This document shows, in pieces, positions 7,928 to 15,349 of a DNA stretch of 64,000 nucleotides (position 1 is its first letter; the number at the start of each line of letters is the position of its first letter). The notes beneath the pieces were generated by a model. That model did no database searches. It had not been told where the DNA came from and worked only from the letters and a program-made list of their open reading frames with translations. This DNA is from Bacteroidales bacterium (GTDB lineage: Bacteria > Bacteroidota > Bacteroidia > Bacteroidales > F082): positions 1 to 64,000 of the forward strand of contig JAGCPH010000011.1 of the NCBI GenBank assembly GCA_017645275.1. Direction: 5' to 3'. Made by a program: the position numbers and the translations under genes.

Positions 7928-9694
7928 TTATTTTTCAATAAACGCTAAAATATCACCTTTTTTCACATTTTTACCTTGTTCAGCGATGACCTCCACGAGC
8001 TTGCCGCTCCAGTTGGTCGTCACTTCCTGAGGTGCGTAAGGTGTCTGGATGTAGCAGAAGGTGTCGCCTTCGTTGTACTTGGTGCCTGTGGCTGGTGCCA
8101 TCGACTTGTCGTAGGCGTCGAGTTCCCAGATTACCTGTCCGCTTGTCGGGGCGGTCACTGTCTCGGCGTTCGGGTGGCGCATCTTGCGGAGGTCGTCGAG
8201 GCTGACTTTGTTGCCGCCTTGTTCGGCTTTAGCCTGCATCTTTGCCTCAAGTTCCTGGTTGAAACGGCGTTTTGCCTCGCCCGACTTGTATTCACGATAC
8301 TGTTTCTCGTGCATTGCGAACTCGAACAGCTCTTCGTCGTCCTGGCCGCGGTCCCAACCTTCTTTCTTCATTTCTTCGATGAAATGAGGCAGTGCATCCG
8401 GGTAGTTGTCCTGCGGGTTGCCTGTGAAGAACTCGAAGCCTTTCTTCTTGGCGAGTTCCACGATCTCAGGTGCCAGTGTGCCTGGCAGCTTGCCGGCTTT
8501 GCCAAGAATCATATCCCATGCGGCAGGGTCGATAGATGTCTCGTAACGAGGCTCGCCCTTGCTCAACGCGAAGAGGTTCATCAAGGCGATGTTCTTGGTG
8601 TACTGGCTGAATGGCGTCACTAATGGCGGGTTGCCGAGTTTAGGCCAGATATCCTGCACTTCCTGGAACAGCTCGACAAGCATCTCGTCTTCCGAAAGCT
8701 CTGGCAGTCCCTGGTTTTTGCGGTTCATGTTGATGGCGGCGTGCACCGGTTTGAGGTCGGCCATCAGTGAGCCCATCATGCCGCCTGGAAGACCGCAACC
8801 CAGTAGTAACGAGTTGATGTAACGGTTGCGCGGGTCGATCCAATAGCCTAGGAAGTCGTCGATGAAGCTCTGTGTCATGCTGCGGGCAGCCATGTATGTC
8901 TTCATGTCGATGTCTTTCACAAGGAAACCTGCGTCTTTCAACATGGCCTGCACGCTGATGACATCAGGATGCACGGTGCCCCATGAGAGTGGTTCCATTG
9001 CCACGTCGATGTAATCGCAGCCAGCCTGGCAGACTTCCAAAACTGAAGCCATTGAGAGGCCTGGAGTGGTGTGGCCGTGATACTGCACCTTGATTTCCGG
9101 GTGCTGTGTCTTGATATGGTTCACAATCTTGCCCAACGACACTGGACGACCGACGCCCGCCATGTCTTTGAGGGCGATTTCCTTTGCGCCAGCGGCGATG
9201 AGTTCATCAGCCATTTTGCAATAATACTCGGCGGTGTGCACTTGTGAATAGGTGATACTCATGGCGGCCTGCGATATCATGCCGGCTTCGTTGGCCCACT
9301 GAATCGACGGGATTATGTTGCGTACGTCGTTCAATCCGCAGAAGATACGTGTGATGTCGACGCCCTGAGCTTTTTTCACCTTATACATCAGCTGACGCAC
9401 GTCGGCTGGTACGGGGTTCATTCTCAATGCGTTGAGAGCGCGGTCGAGCATGTGGCACTCGATGCCGCCTTTGTGCAAAGCCGCTGTGAAGGCTCGCACC
9501 GAAGGGTTAGGGTTCTCGCCGTAAAGCAAGTTGACTTGTTCGGCAGCACCACCGTTGGTCTCGACACGGTCAAAACATTTCATGTCGATGATGAGCGGCG
9601 CTATCTTTTCCAACTGATCCTTGCGAGGCACATATTTGCCTGAGCTTTGCCACATGTCGCGGTAGACAAGACTGAATTTAACTTCCTTTTTCAT
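7928..9694 (-). CDS. Oxaloacetate decarboxylase alpha/pyruvate carboxylase B-like protein, degenerate biotinyl domain
   Basis: A 588-residue protein with a carboxyltransferase TIM barrel and a C-terminal biotinyl/lipoyl-like domain, the architecture of oxaloacetate decarboxylase alpha. Barrel residues expected for the family are present: the aspartate in YRDMWQSSG (Asp13), the lysine in ALKDMAGV (Lys176) and the metal ligands in YHGHTTPG (His206, His208). The C-terminal domain keeps its turns (APTSGQV, NWSGKLVEV, KKGDILAFIEK) but where the biotinylated AMKM motif should be it reads TPYAPQEV (about residues 551-558). It therefore cannot carry biotin on that site, and either works with a separate biotin carrier or has another function. 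Divergent from the M20 gene, with its own promoter-like site at 9749-9756. Confidence 0.7.
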   Translation of the reverse strand: MKKEVKFSLVYRDMWQSSGKYVPRKDQLEKIAPLIIDMKCFDRVETNGGAAEQVNLLYGENPNPSVRAFTAALHKGGIECHMLDRALNALRMNPVPADVRQLMYKVKKAQGVDITRIFCGLNDVRNIIPSIQWANEAGMISQAAMSITYSQVHTAEYYCKMADELIAAGAKEIALKDMAGVGRPVSLGKIVNHIKTQHPEIKVQYHGHTTPGLSMASVLEVCQAGCDYIDVAMEPLSWGTVHPDVISVQAMLKDAGFLVKDIDMKTYMAARSMTQSFIDDFLGYWIDPRNRYINSLLLGCGLPGGMMGSLMADLKPVHAAINMNRKNQGLPELSEDEMLVELFQEVQDIWPKLGNPPLVTPFSQYTKNIALMNLFALSKGEPRYETSIDPAAWDMILGKAGKLPGTLAPEIVELAKKKGFEFFTGNPQDNYPDALPHFIEEMKKEGWDRGQDDEELFEFAMHEKQYREYKSGEAKRRFNQELEAKMQAKAEQGGNKVSLDDLRKMRHPNAETVTAPTSGQVIWELDAYDKSMAPATGTKYNEGDTFCYIQTPYAPQEVTTNWSGKLVEVIAEQGKNVKKGDILAFIEK

Positions 9695-9748
9695 GTTCGT
9701 TTTCTTTTATATTTTTAAATTTTTTTTTCGACTCTTTTAAAAGGTCCG

Positions 9749-9756
9749 CAAAGTTA
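9749..9756 (-). promoter_or_regulatory. Bacteroidota -7 promoter element (minus strand)
   Basis: CAAAGTTA on the plus strand is TAACTTTG on the minus strand, 55 bases upstream of the carboxyltransferase-like gene. It faces away from the plus-strand promoter at 9771. Confidence 0.55.
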
Positions 9757-9770
9757 CTAAAAATTTTTCT

Positions 9771-9778
9771 TATTTTTG
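9771..9778 (+). promoter_or_regulatory. Bacteroidota -7 promoter element
   Basis: TATTTTTG followed by CA. It overlaps the apparent upstream TTG codon at 9776, so the translation start of the M20 gene must be the ATG at 9797. Confidence 0.65.
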
Positions 9779-9796
9779 CAAAAAATAAAATTAAAA

Positions 9797-11062
9797 ATGA
9801 AGCAATTGATAAAAGTCAAGAGTGACGCGTATTTTGATGAGGTTGTGGCGATCCGTCGCCAGCTTCATCAGCACCCTGAACTGAGCTTTTGCGAGAAAGA
9901 GACCGCGGAACTCATAAAACGTGTTCTTGCTTCAAAAGATATTGAGTATCAATCAGATGTGGCGGGCACTGGTGTTGTGGCAACAATACACGGTTTATTG
10001 TCATTTCGACCGGAGCGAAGCGGAGTGGAGAAATCTTTTTCAGACGTAAACGATGGAAAAGGATTTCTCGACAAGCTCGAAATGACAAAGAGAAAAACAA
10101 TTGCCTTACGTGCCGACATGGACGCCCTCCCAATTCAAGAAGCCTCCGACCTTCCGTTCCGCTCCGTCAACGAGGGCGTGATGCATGCCTGCGGTCACGA
10201 CGCGCATACCGCCATGCTACTTGGTGTTGCATTGATTCTCAATGATTTGCGTGACCAATTTTCAGGGACAGTGAAGCTGGTTTTCCAGCCTGGCGAGGAA
10301 AAACTTCCCGGCGGAGCGTCATTGATGATAAAAGAAGGTGTGCTCGAGGGCGTGGATATGATCATCGCACAGCACGTTTATCCTGATTTGCCTTGCGGCG
10401 AGGTGGGTTTTCACGTCGGACCGTATATGGCGTCGTCGGATGAGGTCAACATCACAGTGAAGGGCAGGGGAGGACATGCTGCGAAACCTGCTGAGCGTGA
10501 CAATGCGTTGCTTGCTGCTGCGAGGATTGTGACGGAATTGTCGAATTTGTATCCGGAAAACGATAAATCAAACGGTTTGCTGACGTTTGGCAGCCTGATG
10601 GCTGATGGCACATACAACGTCGTCCCATCGGAGGTGACAATGAAAGGTACTATGCGCACTTTCGATGAGAATAAACGTAAATTGTTGAAAGACAATATTT
10701 TGATGGTCGCCAACGATGTCGCGACAAAATTTGGATGCAAGGCCGAGGTCGTCATCGAACAAGGCTATCCTTCGCTGCGTAACGACGTGAAACTGACCGA
10801 GAAATGTGTCGCTTTGGCAAAAGATTATCTTGGCGATTCGAAAGTGAAAGAATTACCACAATTGATGACAGCCGAAGACTTCGCCTGGTACTCGCAAAAA
10901 GTGCCGGCATGTTTCTATCGTCTGGGAACCGCTAATCCTGCGAAAGGCATTGATTCAAAACAACATACAGCCACTTTTGACATCGACGAAGAATCGATGA
11001 AAATTGGTATGGAGACTATGGTATGGATAACGCATGCGTTATCCCAACAGTATAAGATATAA
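9797..11062 (+). CDS. M20 family amidohydrolase (N-acyl-amino-acid/hippurate hydrolase type)
   Basis: A 421-residue cytosolic metallopeptidase of the M20D type. Metal-binding segments are visible: RADMDALP, HACGHDAHTAMLLG, FQPGEE, and the late ligand region MTAEDFAWYSQ. It should cleave acyl or aromatic-acyl groups from amino acids. The ATG at 9797 is chosen because a -7 element covers the upstream TTG. Two repeats sit inside the gene. A 91-bp family C palindrome (9998-10088) adds about 31 residues between ATIHG and TIALRADMDAL, and the last 12 residues plus the stop come from a family B palindrome starting at 11025. Both keep the frame and leave catalytic motifs intact, so the enzyme is probably active. 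Confidence 0.85.
   Translation: MKQLIKVKSDAYFDEVVAIRRQLHQHPELSFCEKETAELIKRVLASKDIEYQSDVAGTGVVATIHGLLSFRPERSGVEKSFSDVNDGKGFLDKLEMTKRKTIALRADMDALPIQEASDLPFRSVNEGVMHACGHDAHTAMLLGVALILNDLRDQFSGTVKLVFQPGEEKLPGGASLMIKEGVLEGVDMIIAQHVYPDLPCGEVGFHVGPYMASSDEVNITVKGRGGHAAKPAERDNALLAAARIVTELSNLYPENDKSNGLLTFGSLMADGTYNVVPSEVTMKGTMRTFDENKRKLLKDNILMVANDVATKFGCKAEVVIEQGYPSLRNDVKLTEKCVALAKDYLGDSKVKELPQLMTAEDFAWYSQKVPACFYRLGTANPAKGIDSKQHTATFDIDEESMKIGMETMVWITHALSQQYKI
9998..10088. repeat. Palindromic repeat family C, complete, in frame inside the M20 gene
   Basis: Terminal inverted arms TTGTCATTTCGA / TCGAAATGACAA enclose a 91-bp element that also contains GGATTTCTCGACAAGC and a GAGTGGAGAAATC-type arm. It is translated in the M20 frame as residues 68-98 without a stop codon. 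Related copies: 52707-52787 (intergenic), halves at 2829-2862 and 43206-43233. Confidence 0.85.
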
Positions 11063-11092
11063 TAACCCGTAAGGATAAGGCATGCCTTATCC
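11025..11092. repeat. Palindromic repeat family B, double palindrome at the end of the M20 gene
   Basis: Two perfect 20-bp palindromes, GGATAACGCATGCGTTATCC (11025-11044) and GGATAAGGCATGCCTTATCC (11073-11092), separated by 28 bases. The M20 frame reads through the first and stops in the spacer. An inverted copy lies inside the methyltransferase gene at 17237-17308. Confidence 0.9.
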
Positions 11093-11112
11093 ATTTTAAA
11101 AAAGGATAAATT

Positions 11113-11694
11113 ATGAAATTACTATTGATTATGAAGATTTTGTTTGTTTACGCTATTCCTGAGGAAAAAATTGAGATCAACATCCCCAATGTGGAAGTGA
11201 TTTATGTTGAGACCGGCATGGGTAAGGTGAACGCCGCTATGAAGACGATGCGCGCCATCTGCGAGTACCATCCCGACATGGTGATAAATTACGGCTCGGC
11301 AGGTACGCTGAATCATAACATTGGCGATATCATTGTCTGTAACAGATTTATTGACAGGGATTTACAGAAGGTGACGCTCGATGGCGTGGTGTCGGAGATT
11401 GTGTTTGGTACGGATGAGGCTCGCCACGCCCTAACAGAACAGCGGCTGAATGAACGTGCCAAGGTTTTGTGGGGTACCTGCAACACTGGCGACTCCTTCA
11501 TCACTTCGGGAGCCGACATTGAAGGCGACGTCATCGATATGGAATCATACGCTATAGCTGATGTGTGCCGTGAGATGGGAATACCTTTTGTTTCGGTGAA
11601 ATACGTGACCGACGTGGTGGGAAAGAACTCGGTGGAGAGTTGGCAGGAGAAGCTTGCTGACGCACGCCATGGATTGACGGAGTTTTTTAAATAA
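11113..11694 (+). CDS. Nucleosidase of the MTA/SAH nucleosidase-like PNP/UDP family
   Basis: A short (193-residue) member of the nucleoside phosphorylase/nucleosidase superfamily. Motifs: VYAIPEE near the N terminus, ETGMGKVNAA, NYGSAGTLN, the ribose-binding DMESYAIADVC and the catalytic aspartate region VKYVTD. The family hydrolyses the N-glycosidic bond of methylthioadenosine, S-adenosylhomocysteine or futalosine; which substrate applies here cannot be told. The internal ATG at 11131 (MKILFVYAIPEE) matches the usual family N terminus and may be the true start. It lies directly after a family B repeat and overlaps the YgiQ start by one base, so it is translationally linked to ygiQ and recX. 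Confidence 0.75.
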   Translation: MKLLLIMKILFVYAIPEEKIEINIPNVEVIYVETGMGKVNAAMKTMRAICEYHPDMVINYGSAGTLNHNIGDIIVCNRFIDRDLQKVTLDGVVSEIVFGTDEARHALTEQRLNERAKVLWGTCNTGDSFITSGADIEGDVIDMESYAIADVCREMGIPFVSVKYVTDVVGKNSVESWQEKLADARHGLTEFFK

Positions 11695-13514
11695 TGGACT
11701 TGCTGAAATGGCTACCGATAACGAAGAAGGAGTCCGACCTGCGTGGGTGGGACGAGCTCGACATCGTGCTTATCAGCGGTGACGCCTACGTCGACCACCC
11801 TTCGTTTGGGGCGGCGGTGATAGGGCGGACGCTAGAGCGCGAGGGCTATCGGGTGGCCATCATACCGCAACCCAACTGGCGTGACGACCTCCGCGACTTC
11901 AAGAAATTCGGCCGTCCGCGGTTGTTTTTCGGCGTGTCGGCAGGTTGCATGGATTCGATGGTGAACCACTACACCGCCAACAAACGTCTGCGCTCAAATG
12001 ATGCCTACACCCCTGGTGGCGAGGCTGGATTCCGACCGGATTACGCCACGACGGTATATTCCAAGATACTCAAACAGCTCTATCCCGACGTGCCAATCGT
12101 CATTGGAGGCATAGAATCATCATTGAGACGAGTGACGCATTATGACTACTGGTCAGATTCGCTGAAACCGAGCATTCTCGTCGATTCTCAAGCTGATATG
12201 GGCGTTTATGGCATGGGCGAGCTGGCAAATGTCGAGATTGCAAAAGCCCTCGCAGAAGGCAAAAAGATAGATGAGATAACAAATATCCCGCAGACGTTTT
12301 TCCTGAAAAAGAAATCGCAACCTGTTGATTCTGAATGGGATGACATACGGCTCATCTCGCATGAGGTCTGTCTGAAGGATAAAAAGCTTTACGCCTCGAA
12401 TTTCAAGCATATCGAGGAGGAGTCGAACAAAAAACACGCAGCTCGGATTGTGCAAGATGTTGGAAATCAGACACTTTATATCAATCCGCCATATCCGACA
12501 TATACCACCGAGCAGATTGATGCCGCATTCGACCTGCCTTACACCCGCATGCCGCACCCGAAATATGCCAAACGCGGCCCGATTCCGGCTTACGAGATGA
12601 TTCGTCATTCGGTGAACATTCATCGCGGCTGCTTCGGCGGCTGCGCCTTCTGTACTATCTCGGCACATCAGGGCAAATTTGTGGCATCGAGGAGCAAGGA
12701 ATCAATCTTGAAAGAGGTCGAGAAAGTGACGCAGATGCCTGATTTCAAAGGCTATATCAGCGATTTGGGAGGTCCGTCGGCAAACATGTACCGCATGCAC
12801 GGCAAAGACGAGTCGCTGTGCGAGAAATGTGCCCGCCCGACATGCATACAACCTAATATCTGCAAGAATCTGAACACCGACCACCATCCGCTCATCGAGC
12901 TGTACAAGGAGGTCGACAAGATGCCTAATATTAAAAAGGTGACCATTGGCTCTGGCATACGCTACGACCTGTTTCTCACAAACGACGACCCCGACGGCCA
13001 CCTCGGTTACGAGGAATATTTCGAGCAGCTGATGCGACGTCATGTGAGCGGCCGTCTGAAGGTGGCACCCGAGCAAGTGAGTGACAACGTGTTGAGACTC
13101 ATGCGCAAGCCGCCGTTCTCGCTGTTCAACAAGCTGAAAAAACGTTTCGACCAGGTGAACGACAAATATCACCTCAACCAGCAACTGATACCTTATTTTA
13201 TATCGAGCCATCCAGCGTGCACACTTATGGATATGGCTGAACTTGCGGTGAAAACCAAGGACTTGGGCTATCATCTTGAGCAGGTGCAGGACTTCACACC
13301 CACGCCGATGACGCTTGCGACCGAGATTTATTATTCGGGCTACGACCCATATACCTTGAAACCCGTTTTTGTGGCGAAAAACAAGGAGGAGAAGCTCGCC
13401 CAGCAACGCTTTTTCTTCTGGTACAAACCCGAAAACCGCCAGTGGGTGAAGCAGACATTGAGAAAAATGGGCAAAGCCGACTGGATAACACGTCTTTACG
13501 GGAGGAATTTCTGA
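11694..13514 (+). CDS. YgiQ family radical SAM protein
   Basis: A 606-residue radical SAM protein with the YgiQ layout: N-terminal cobalamin-binding-like region (DLRGWDELDIVLISGDAYVDHPSFG) and the cluster motif RGCFGGCAFCTIS with cysteines 313, 317 and 320 coordinating the 4Fe-4S cluster. A second cysteine-rich stretch (CEKCARPTCIQPNICKN) and the C-terminal VQDFTPTPMT are also typical. The family's reaction is not established. The start codon overlaps the stop of the nucleosidase gene and its own stop overlaps the recX start (TGATG on both borders), indicating a tight operon of nucleosidase, ygiQ and recX. Confidence 0.9.
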   Translation: MDLLKWLPITKKESDLRGWDELDIVLISGDAYVDHPSFGAAVIGRTLEREGYRVAIIPQPNWRDDLRDFKKFGRPRLFFGVSAGCMDSMVNHYTANKRLRSNDAYTPGGEAGFRPDYATTVYSKILKQLYPDVPIVIGGIESSLRRVTHYDYWSDSLKPSILVDSQADMGVYGMGELANVEIAKALAEGKKIDEITNIPQTFFLKKKSQPVDSEWDDIRLISHEVCLKDKKLYASNFKHIEEESNKKHAARIVQDVGNQTLYINPPYPTYTTEQIDAAFDLPYTRMPHPKYAKRGPIPAYEMIRHSVNIHRGCFGGCAFCTISAHQGKFVASRSKESILKEVEKVTQMPDFKGYISDLGGPSANMYRMHGKDESLCEKCARPTCIQPNICKNLNTDHHPLIELYKEVDKMPNIKKVTIGSGIRYDLFLTNDDPDGHLGYEEYFEQLMRRHVSGRLKVAPEQVSDNVLRLMRKPPFSLFNKLKKRFDQVNDKYHLNQQLIPYFISSHPACTLMDMAELAVKTKDLGYHLEQVQDFTPTPMTLATEIYYSGYDPYTLKPVFVAKNKEEKLAQQRFFFWYKPENRQWVKQTLRKMGKADWITRLYGRNF

Positions 13515-13975
13515 TGGAGCTGAACCGCGACATAGTTTTGAAAAAGCTGCTGCATTATTGTCAGTATCAGGACCGCTGCACGCAGGAGGTGAGGACAAAG
13601 CTTGCAACGTTCGACATACCGTCTTCCGACAAAGAAAAGATAATGCAAGTCCTTGTGGATGAAGGCTTTATCGATGACGAACGCTATGCCTCAACTTTCG
13701 TGAGAAGCAAGATACATCTGAAAAAATGGGGTGTGAACAAGATTCGTATGTCGTTGAAAATGAAAGGTGTTTCTGACGAGATAATCCAAAACGCCCTATC
13801 GGAAATCGACCCTGAGGTTTATCGCGAAGAGCTTGTTAAGGTATTGAAAACCAAGAAGATAAACGAGTCAGACCCGTACAAAAGAAACGCAAAACTTGCC
13901 CAATACGCCATGCAGAAAGGGTATGAGCCGGGGATGGTTTGGGAAGTGGTTAAGTCTTTAGTCTTTAGTCTCTAG
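13514..13975 (+). CDS. recX: RecX-like regulatory protein
   Basis: A 153-residue protein with the three-helix repeat organisation of RecX: LLHYCQYQDRCTQEVRTKL, LVDEGFIDDERYASTFVRSKIHLKKWGVNKIRMSLKMKGV, and a C-terminal repeat KYAMQKGYEPGMVWEVV-like. RecX binds RecA filaments and limits recombination and SOS activity. The start is the ATG at 13514, which overlaps the ygiQ stop codon by one base. The final residues LVFSL and the TAG stop are encoded by the TAGTCTT heptamer tract, giving the same C-terminal pentapeptide as the unrelated cysteate synthase. Confidence 0.8.
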   Translation: MELNRDIVLKKLLHYCQYQDRCTQEVRTKLATFDIPSSDKEKIMQVLVDEGFIDDERYASTFVRSKIHLKKWGVNKIRMSLKMKGVSDEIIQNALSEIDPEVYREELVKVLKTKKINESDPYKRNAKLAQYAMQKGYEPGMVWEVVKSLVFSL

Positions 13976-13991
13976 TCTTTAGTTTTTAGAC
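13951..13991. repeat. Heptamer-period tract, unit TAGTCTT
   Basis: TAGTCTT-type heptamers running through the recX stop codon and ending TAGTTTTTAGAC, nearly identical to 5471-5503. Confidence 0.8.
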
Positions 13992-14226
13992 AGGATTGTC
14001 AGGTTGAAATATACGAGGTGAAGGGGAAATCTCATGTGTAATGTCAGTGCTCAAGATTATCAGCCGAAAGCAGATGGCAAAGGCACAAAAAGAGTTCAAG
14101 AAATTAGTCAAGAAAAAATAACAAGTCTAAAACTTTTTACTATTTTTGCAAAAAAATTGAATTTAAATTTAAATATTGAATTTTGAATTTTAAATTTTTA
14201 AATAAAGAACAACACCTTATATTAAT
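13992..14226 (+). other. Intergenic region with possible decayed ORF and AT-rich heptamers
   Basis: No intact gene of normal size. A 26-codon frame (14041-14121, MSVLKIISRKQMAK...KKLVKKK) and short open stretches in the other frames look like remnants of a broken gene, but no family can be recognised. A TATTTTTG promoter element lies at 14141-14148. From about 14157 to 14206 the sequence is an AT-rich tract with 7-nt spacing (TTGAATT, TTGAATT, TTAAATT-like) forming the prfB leader. Confidence 0.4.
14141..14148 (+). promoter_or_regulatory. Bacteroidota -7 promoter element for prfB
   Basis: TATTTTTG followed by CA, about 79 bases before the prfB start at 14227. Confidence 0.55.
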
Positions 14227-15337
14227 ATGGTAACTTTAGACAGCTTAAAAGAAATGAGTAAGAGGATCGATGCCTTGAGGAGGTATCTTTGACATCGATG
14301 CTAAGCTATTGAGAATCCAAGAGTTAGAAGAAAAAACCAAAGTCGACGGCTTCTGGGACGACCCGAAGAACGGCAAGGTCATCATGCGCCAGATCAAGGA
14401 CGTGAAGAGCTGGGTGACGGCTTACGACGAGATTGTGAAAGCCAACGACGACCTCGGCGTTTTATATGAATTCGCCAAAGAAGGCGAGGCGACGGAGGAA
14501 GAGGTCGACCAACAATATGCCAACGTACTGAAGCTGGTGGAAGACCTCGAGTTCCGAAACATGCTTCACGACGAGGCCGACTCAATGAGCTGCGTGCTGA
14601 AAATCAACGCGGGCGCGGGCGGAACCGAGTCGCAGGACTGGGCAGACATGCTCATGCGTATGTATATGCGCTACGCCGAGGCACATAACTATAAGGTGAG
14701 AATCAGTAACATTCTTGAAGGCGACGATGCCGGAATCAAGTCGTGCACCATGGAGATCGACGGCGACTATGCCTATGGCTACCTCAAAGGCGAGAACGGA
14801 GTGCACCGTCTCGTGCGAGTGTCGCCATTCAACGCCCAAGGCAAACGAATGACATCATTCAGCTCGGTGTTTGTGACACCATTGATTGACGATACCATAG
14901 AAATCGTCATCGACCCGTCGAGATTGACATGGGACACATTCCGCAGCGGCGGCGCTGGTGGTCAGAACGTGAACAAGGTGGAGTCGGGAGTGCGCTTGAG
15001 ATATCAATACAAAGACCCTTACGACGGTCACGAGGAGGAGATCCTGATTGAAAACACCGAGACGCGCGACCAGCCGAAAAACAAGGAAAACGCTATGCGA
15101 TTGCTGAAGTCACAGCTGTACGACAAGGAGCTGCAGCACCGCATGGAGGAGAAAAACAAAATCGAGGCATCGAAGAAAAAAATTGAGTGGGGCTCGCAGA
15201 TCCGCTCCTACGTGTTCGACGACCGCCGCGTGAAAGACCACCGCACCAACTACCAGACCAGCAACGTGCAGGCTGTGATGGACGGCAAAATCGATGAATT
15301 TATTAAGGCATATCTGATGGAATTCGGTCAGAAATAA
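14227..15337 (+). CDS. prfB: Peptide chain release factor 2, with programmed +1 frameshift
   Basis: The gene begins at the ATG at 14227 (MVTLDSLKEMSKRIDALRRYL) and meets an in-frame TGA at 14290-14292. Skipping one base there continues with DIDAKLLRIQELEEKTKVDGFWDD and gives a 369-residue product of normal RF2 length. RF2 recognises UGA and UAA. The stop-recognition tripeptide SPF (RVSPFNAQG) and the peptidyl-transferase motif GGQ (GGAGGQNVNKVESG) are present. The frameshift site has the conserved internal Shine-Dalgarno AGGAGG, CTT and TGAC. When RF2 is scarce the ribosome pauses at UGA and shifts, which autoregulates synthesis. Reading only from 14309 would wrongly truncate the protein. Confidence 0.95.
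14278..14293 (+). promoter_or_regulatory. prfB programmed +1 frameshift site
   Basis: AGGAGG (14278-14283), TAT, CTT, TGA, C: the canonical RF2 autoregulatory shift signal, with the peptidyl site codon CTT slipping to TTT and GAC read as the next codon. Confidence 0.95.
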
Positions 15338-15349
15338 AAAAATAGAGTT

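Noticed and set aside
12702..13607. 301-codon minus-strand frame over ygiQ and recX
   Set aside because: Shadow of the YgiQ gene, which has an intact radical SAM motif and tight operon borders.
14309..15337. prfB starting at TTG 14309 as a truncated gene or pseudogene
   Set aside because: The upstream part with the conserved frameshift site restores the normal length.
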